DNA of 6,483 bases from Bacteroidales bacterium UBA1725. Its GTDB lineage: Bacteria > Bacteroidota > Bacteroidia > Bacteroidales > UBA932. The translations under genes were made by a program, and so were the position numbers. The notes below the pieces were generated by a model that made no database searches, was not told the origin of the DNA, and worked only from the letters and a program-made list of their open reading frames with translations. Positions 4,457 through 6,483 of this stretch are shown piece by piece. The stretch covers positions 1 through 6,483 of the forward strand of contig DCIN01000008.1 in assembly GCA_002315815.1 (NCBI GenBank), given 5' to 3'. Each line of letters begins with the position of its first letter. Position 1 is the first letter of the stretch.

Positions 4457-5059
4457 ATGAACTCATACGCACAACAACTTGAATCACTGGTGAAGGCTGG
4501 CCGCTCATTTACGGCGGCAGAGGCTCGCAGTGCAGGCATTCCCGCATCGGTTCTCCCGTATTATGTGAAGACTGGATGCCTGGAACGAATTGGCTACGGC
4601 ATATATGCGCCTGCAGGACGTCCTTTTCAGCAGTATTCCGACATAGAACAGCTTCTGAAGAAGGGGAGCCGTTTTGTCGTGTGTCTGCTTTCTGCCCTTC
4701 GGCTTCATGATTTTACCACACAGCTCCCTTCATCTCTGTGGATTGCCATTCCGCAGGGACATCATGTTCCGGCGTTTCAAGGACCGCCGCCCGTATGTAT
4801 TCGGCTTGGAAAAGATACCTTTGGCTGGGGCGTAGAATACCTCGAACGTGACGGGCTGACCATTCCCGTATATTCTGCTGCCAGAACTGTAGCCGATTGC
4901 TTCAAATTCCGTAACAAGTTCGGTCTTGATGTGGCGATAGAGGCACTGCACGAGGGTTATCGTCTGCACAAGTTCACGATACCAGAACTGCATCAGGCAG
5001 GTGATATCTGCCGGGTTTCTAACATCATGTCACCATATATCATGGGTATGCTTCAATGA
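4457..5059 (+). CDS. abiEi: AbiEi-family antitoxin of a type IV toxin-antitoxin system
   Basis: 200-residue antitoxin and likely autorepressor of the AbiE pair. I choose ATG 4457: GGAG (4444-4447) is 9 bases upstream and the promoter places the RNA start near 4443; the in-frame GTG at 4439 would be untranscribed. Residues 5-58 form the N-terminal winged helix typical of these antitoxins (LVKAGRSFTAAEARSAGIP, then YYVKTGCLERIGYGIYAPAG). Residues 73-103 (FVVCLLSALRLHDFTTQLP, then WIAIPQGHHVP) and 138-165 (VYSAARTVADCFKFRNKFGL, then DVAIEAL) match the C-terminal antitoxin domain. In studied AbiE systems the antitoxin binds operator DNA and blocks the toxin's effect without a direct stable complex. 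Its stop overlaps the toxin ATG by ATGA, implying coupled translation. Confidence 0.88.
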   Translation: MNSYAQQLESLVKAGRSFTAAEARSAGIPASVLPYYVKTGCLERIGYGIYAPAGRPFQQYSDIEQLLKKGSRFVVCLLSALRLHDFTTQLPSSLWIAIPQGHHVPAFQGPPPVCIRLGKDTFGWGVEYLERDGLTIPVYSAARTVADCFKFRNKFGLDVAIEALHEGYRLHKFTIPELHQAGDICRVSNIMSPYIMGMLQ

Positions 5060-5979
5060 CCGTACAGAACGTAACCAATTTTGCAGCTTCAGTCTATTCA
5101 CGGCTGAAGAACCTTTCACAAAAGAAGGGGGGTGACTTCAATAGATTGCTGATGCGATATGCCATTGAAAGATTCCTGTACAGAATTGCCCAGTCTCCAT
5201 CAGCGGAAAACTTCGTCCTGAAAGGCGGGAATCTCTTCATTGTTTGGCAAAATGGCGACACGGCACGGACAACGATGGATTCAGATTTTCTTTTCTTTGG
5301 TGATGCTTCCGAAGAGCATCTGCGCTCGGTCTTTTCAGAAATAGCACATGATATTGCCTGTCCGGAGGATGGTATGCGCTACGATGCGGAGACAATAGCT
5401 GTTTCTGCCATTCGTCAGGATACGGAATATGGCGGCACGCGTGTCACAATGAATGCCTACCTGGGGACTGCGCGAATTCTAATGCAGTTCGACATTGGTA
5501 TCGGCGATGCCATCACCCCTGGTCCTATTATGGTAGACTTTCCGGTTTTGCTACCATTGCCAGTGCCCAGGCTCAAATCCTATCCCGCAGTCACGTCAAT
5601 AGCGGAAAAGGTTGACAATATGCTGGTCAGGGAAATGGACAACAGCAGAATGAAGGATTTCTATGATATTTGGCTACTTTCAATGCTATTTCCTCACGAC
5701 CTTCATGAACTCCGATTGGCAATCCGCAATACACTTAATAGACGTGGAACTGCTCTGCCCGAACAGACGCCAATTTCCTTGACGAAGGCCTTTGCAGATA
5801 ATGTAATGAAGCAGACTCAATGGAAGGCCTTCCTCCGCAAAAATGGACTTACTGGAGCCCCAAAAGAATTGAAGGAAGTGATAGATCGACTGGCAGCGTT
5901 CCTCCTGCCGGCACTACAGGGAGATTCTCAAGCAGCTAATTGGGATCCCTGCGAGGGGGCATGGAATCCTGCGAAATAA
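5056..5979 (+). CDS. abiEii: AbiEii-family nucleotidyltransferase toxin
   Basis: 307-residue toxin, about the usual length for AbiEii/AbiGii. It starts within the ATGA shared with the antitoxin. The DNA polymerase beta-like nucleotidyltransferase motifs are in place: VLKGGNLF (54-61), RTTMDSDF (71-78) with the metal-binding pair D75/D77, QFDIGIGD (144-151) with D146 as the third acidic residue, and IAEKVDNMLVRE plus NSRMKDFYDIWLL (182-208), carrying K185, K200 and D201/D204. All expected catalytic residues appear intact, so it should be active. Characterised relatives transfer nucleotides, in some cases onto tRNA, causing reversible growth arrest and abortive infection by phage. With no toxin-only start, expression depends on the upstream antitoxin gene. 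A strong hairpin follows 15 bases after the stop. Confidence 0.9.
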   Translation: MTVQNVTNFAASVYSRLKNLSQKKGGDFNRLLMRYAIERFLYRIAQSPSAENFVLKGGNLFIVWQNGDTARTTMDSDFLFFGDASEEHLRSVFSEIAHDIACPEDGMRYDAETIAVSAIRQDTEYGGTRVTMNAYLGTARILMQFDIGIGDAITPGPIMVDFPVLLPLPVPRLKSYPAVTSIAEKVDNMLVREMDNSRMKDFYDIWLLSMLFPHDLHELRLAIRNTLNRRGTALPEQTPISLTKAFADNVMKQTQWKAFLRKNGLTGAPKELKEVIDRLAAFLLPALQGDSQAANWDPCEGAWNPAK

Positions 5980-5994
5980 GCCATTCGATGTATC

Positions 5995-6029
5995 AATCTG
6001 CGTCAAATGAAAGATATTTGGCGCAGATT
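5995..6029 (+). terminator. Long hairpin after the AbiE operon, probable terminator
   Basis: AATCTGCGTCAAAT (5995-6008) pairs with ATTTGGCGCAGATT (6016-6029): 14 pairs including one G-T, with a 7-base loop. It begins 15 bases after the toxin stop. The U-tract is only TTT, so termination may be weak or Rho-assisted; the stem could alternatively protect the mRNA 3' end. Confidence 0.55.
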
Positions 6030-6083
6030 TGAACATGTGAAATCGGGCAATCCGCAAAAGACCAGTGAATGCCAAATTCCCAA

Positions 6084-6225
6084 TCCGTTTATCCTACATA
6101 AACGGGCTACGCGAAATAAACGGGGCGTGGCAGACCTTTGGATTACGCACAAAGGTGAATATTTGCTGGGGATATCGGGAAACGTAGTATCTTTCCCATG
6201 CGAATATCTCCTGGTGCATAAACGG
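6084..6225. repeat. ATAAACGG repeats, one pair forming a hairpin
   Basis: ATAAACGG occurs three times on the + strand (6098-6105 in the form CATAAACGG without exact spacing to the others, 6116-6123 and 6218-6225). An inverted CCGTTTA at 6085-6091 pairs with TAAACGG at 6099-6105 around a 7-base spacer. Spacing is irregular (18 and 102 bases). Possible operator or iteron-like sites, though short enough to be coincidence. Confidence 0.4.
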
Positions 6226-6300
6226 TGAACAATAACCGCCGAATGCTGATAATACGCATTAACTCTGCATGGTGCAATAGGATACGGAAGATTCGTTGAA

Positions 6301-6318
6301 TAAAGACCCGGGTCTTTA
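6301..6318. repeat. 18-bp perfect palindrome TAAAGACCCGGGTCTTTA
   Basis: Fully symmetric with no spacer. The half-site TAAAGACCC recurs at 6455-6463 in the loop of the terminal hairpin. A dimeric regulator site or, as RNA, a stem TAAAGAC-CCGG-GTCTTTA are both possible. Confidence 0.6.
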
Positions 6319-6438
6319 CAAATCGTAGTGGATAAATGGGAGAAGGGGCGGATAGGGGGGATGAGGTTCATCCGCTGGCGTTCTCTTTCGGGGGCGACCA
6401 GGCGTTTTGACCTGGGATTTCACGGAAAAAGTGGGCAT

Positions 6439-6474
6439 AAAAAAAGCACCTGAGTAAAGACCCAAGTGCTTTTT
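6439..6474. terminator. Bidirectional intrinsic-type terminator at the right edge
   Basis: A-run then GCAC (6446-6449) and GTGC (6466-6469) then TTTTT (6470-6474): AAAAAGCAC pairs with GTGCTTTTT around a 16-base loop. With A-tracts on one side and T-tracts on the other it could act in either direction. The GC core is only four pairs, and the loop is unusually large and carries GTAAAGACCC. It may belong to a gene outside the window. Confidence 0.5.
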
Positions 6475-6483
6475 CGTAAGAAG

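Larger units (their letters stand above)
6030..6438. other. Gene-free stretch with repeats and short hairpins
   Basis: I see no supportable gene. Open frames on both strands lack ribosome sites and have non-protein-like composition. It holds the ATAAACGG repeats, a perfect 18-bp palindrome at 6301, and short hairpins such as GATGA-GGT-TCATC (6360-6372) and CCAGG...CCTGG (6398-6415). It could be the edge of the element or the control region of a gene beyond the window. Confidence 0.4.

Noticed and set aside
341..5993. Shared CCATTCGATG-Y-AT at 341-353 and 5981-5993 as element ends or att sites
   Set aside because: A 10-base exact match plus two bases is expected by chance several times in a window this size, and the flanks do not match.
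6007..6228. 73-codon rightward open frame after the toxin gene
   Set aside because: Its ATG lies inside the terminator-like hairpin, there is no Shine-Dalgarno site, and the frame runs through the ATAAACGG repeats.
6003..6371. 122-codon leftward open frame right of the AbiE operon
   Set aside because: No ribosome site, composition rich in C, S, R and P as in random frames, and it crosses the hairpins and palindrome; no family resemblance.
6230..6483. tRNA gene as an integration target at the right edge
   Set aside because: I could not find a cloverleaf or TPsiC-like arm; the hairpins there are a palindrome and a terminator-like stem.

Overview
The window is a 6.5 kb piece of bacterial accessory DNA, most likely part of an integrated mobile element such as a satellite, ICE or plasmid-like island. 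Its marker is a single large primase/helicase-type replication protein (Prim-Pol plus DUF3987). Around it lie a DUF2924-type gene of the kind found beside phage and element recombinases, a HARE-HTH DNA-binding protein, and an AbiE-type toxin-antitoxin pair as cargo. Shine-Dalgarno sites are canonical and base composition is moderate. From the combination of families I would guess a gut bacterium of the PVC group (Lentisphaerota/Verrucomicrobiota), but the sequence alone does not prove a taxon.

Layout, left to right. Positions 1-130 hold the first 43 codons of a leftward DUF2924-like gene. Positions 131-538 are a leftward leader/operon start with a 10-bp hairpin, a likely 46-residue small protein, and a strong Shine-Dalgarno site that opens only a two-codon frame. 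Positions 539-1045 encode a rightward HARE-HTH protein. Positions 1046-1283 are a convergent intergenic region full of palindromes and a symmetric array of CGGAC/GTCCG boxes. Positions 1284-3791 encode the leftward 835-residue primase-polymerase/DUF3987 protein. Positions 3792-4400 contain its leader, with two tandem 8-bp hairpins and another strong Shine-Dalgarno site on a three-codon frame, followed by a zone of degenerate repeats. Positions 4408-5979 carry a promoter and a rightward AbiEi antitoxin/AbiEii nucleotidyltransferase operon overlapping by ATGA. Positions 5980-6483 have no convincing gene but hold hairpins, ATAAACGG repeats, an 18-bp perfect palindrome and a terminator-like hairpin at the edge.

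How it may work together: the Prim-Pol protein would prime and help replicate the excised element. The array at 1182-1282 sits against its stop codon and has a diverged copy inside its own gene, so it is a candidate origin or protein-binding site. The HARE-HTH protein is a candidate regulator. The AbiE pair would stabilise the element or protect the host from phage.

The strongest unexplained signal is a four-box element whose CGGAC boxes are separated by gaps of 2, 3 and 4 bases. It occurs twice as an exact-geometry inverted pair around position 1232 and a third time within the primase linker coding sequence.
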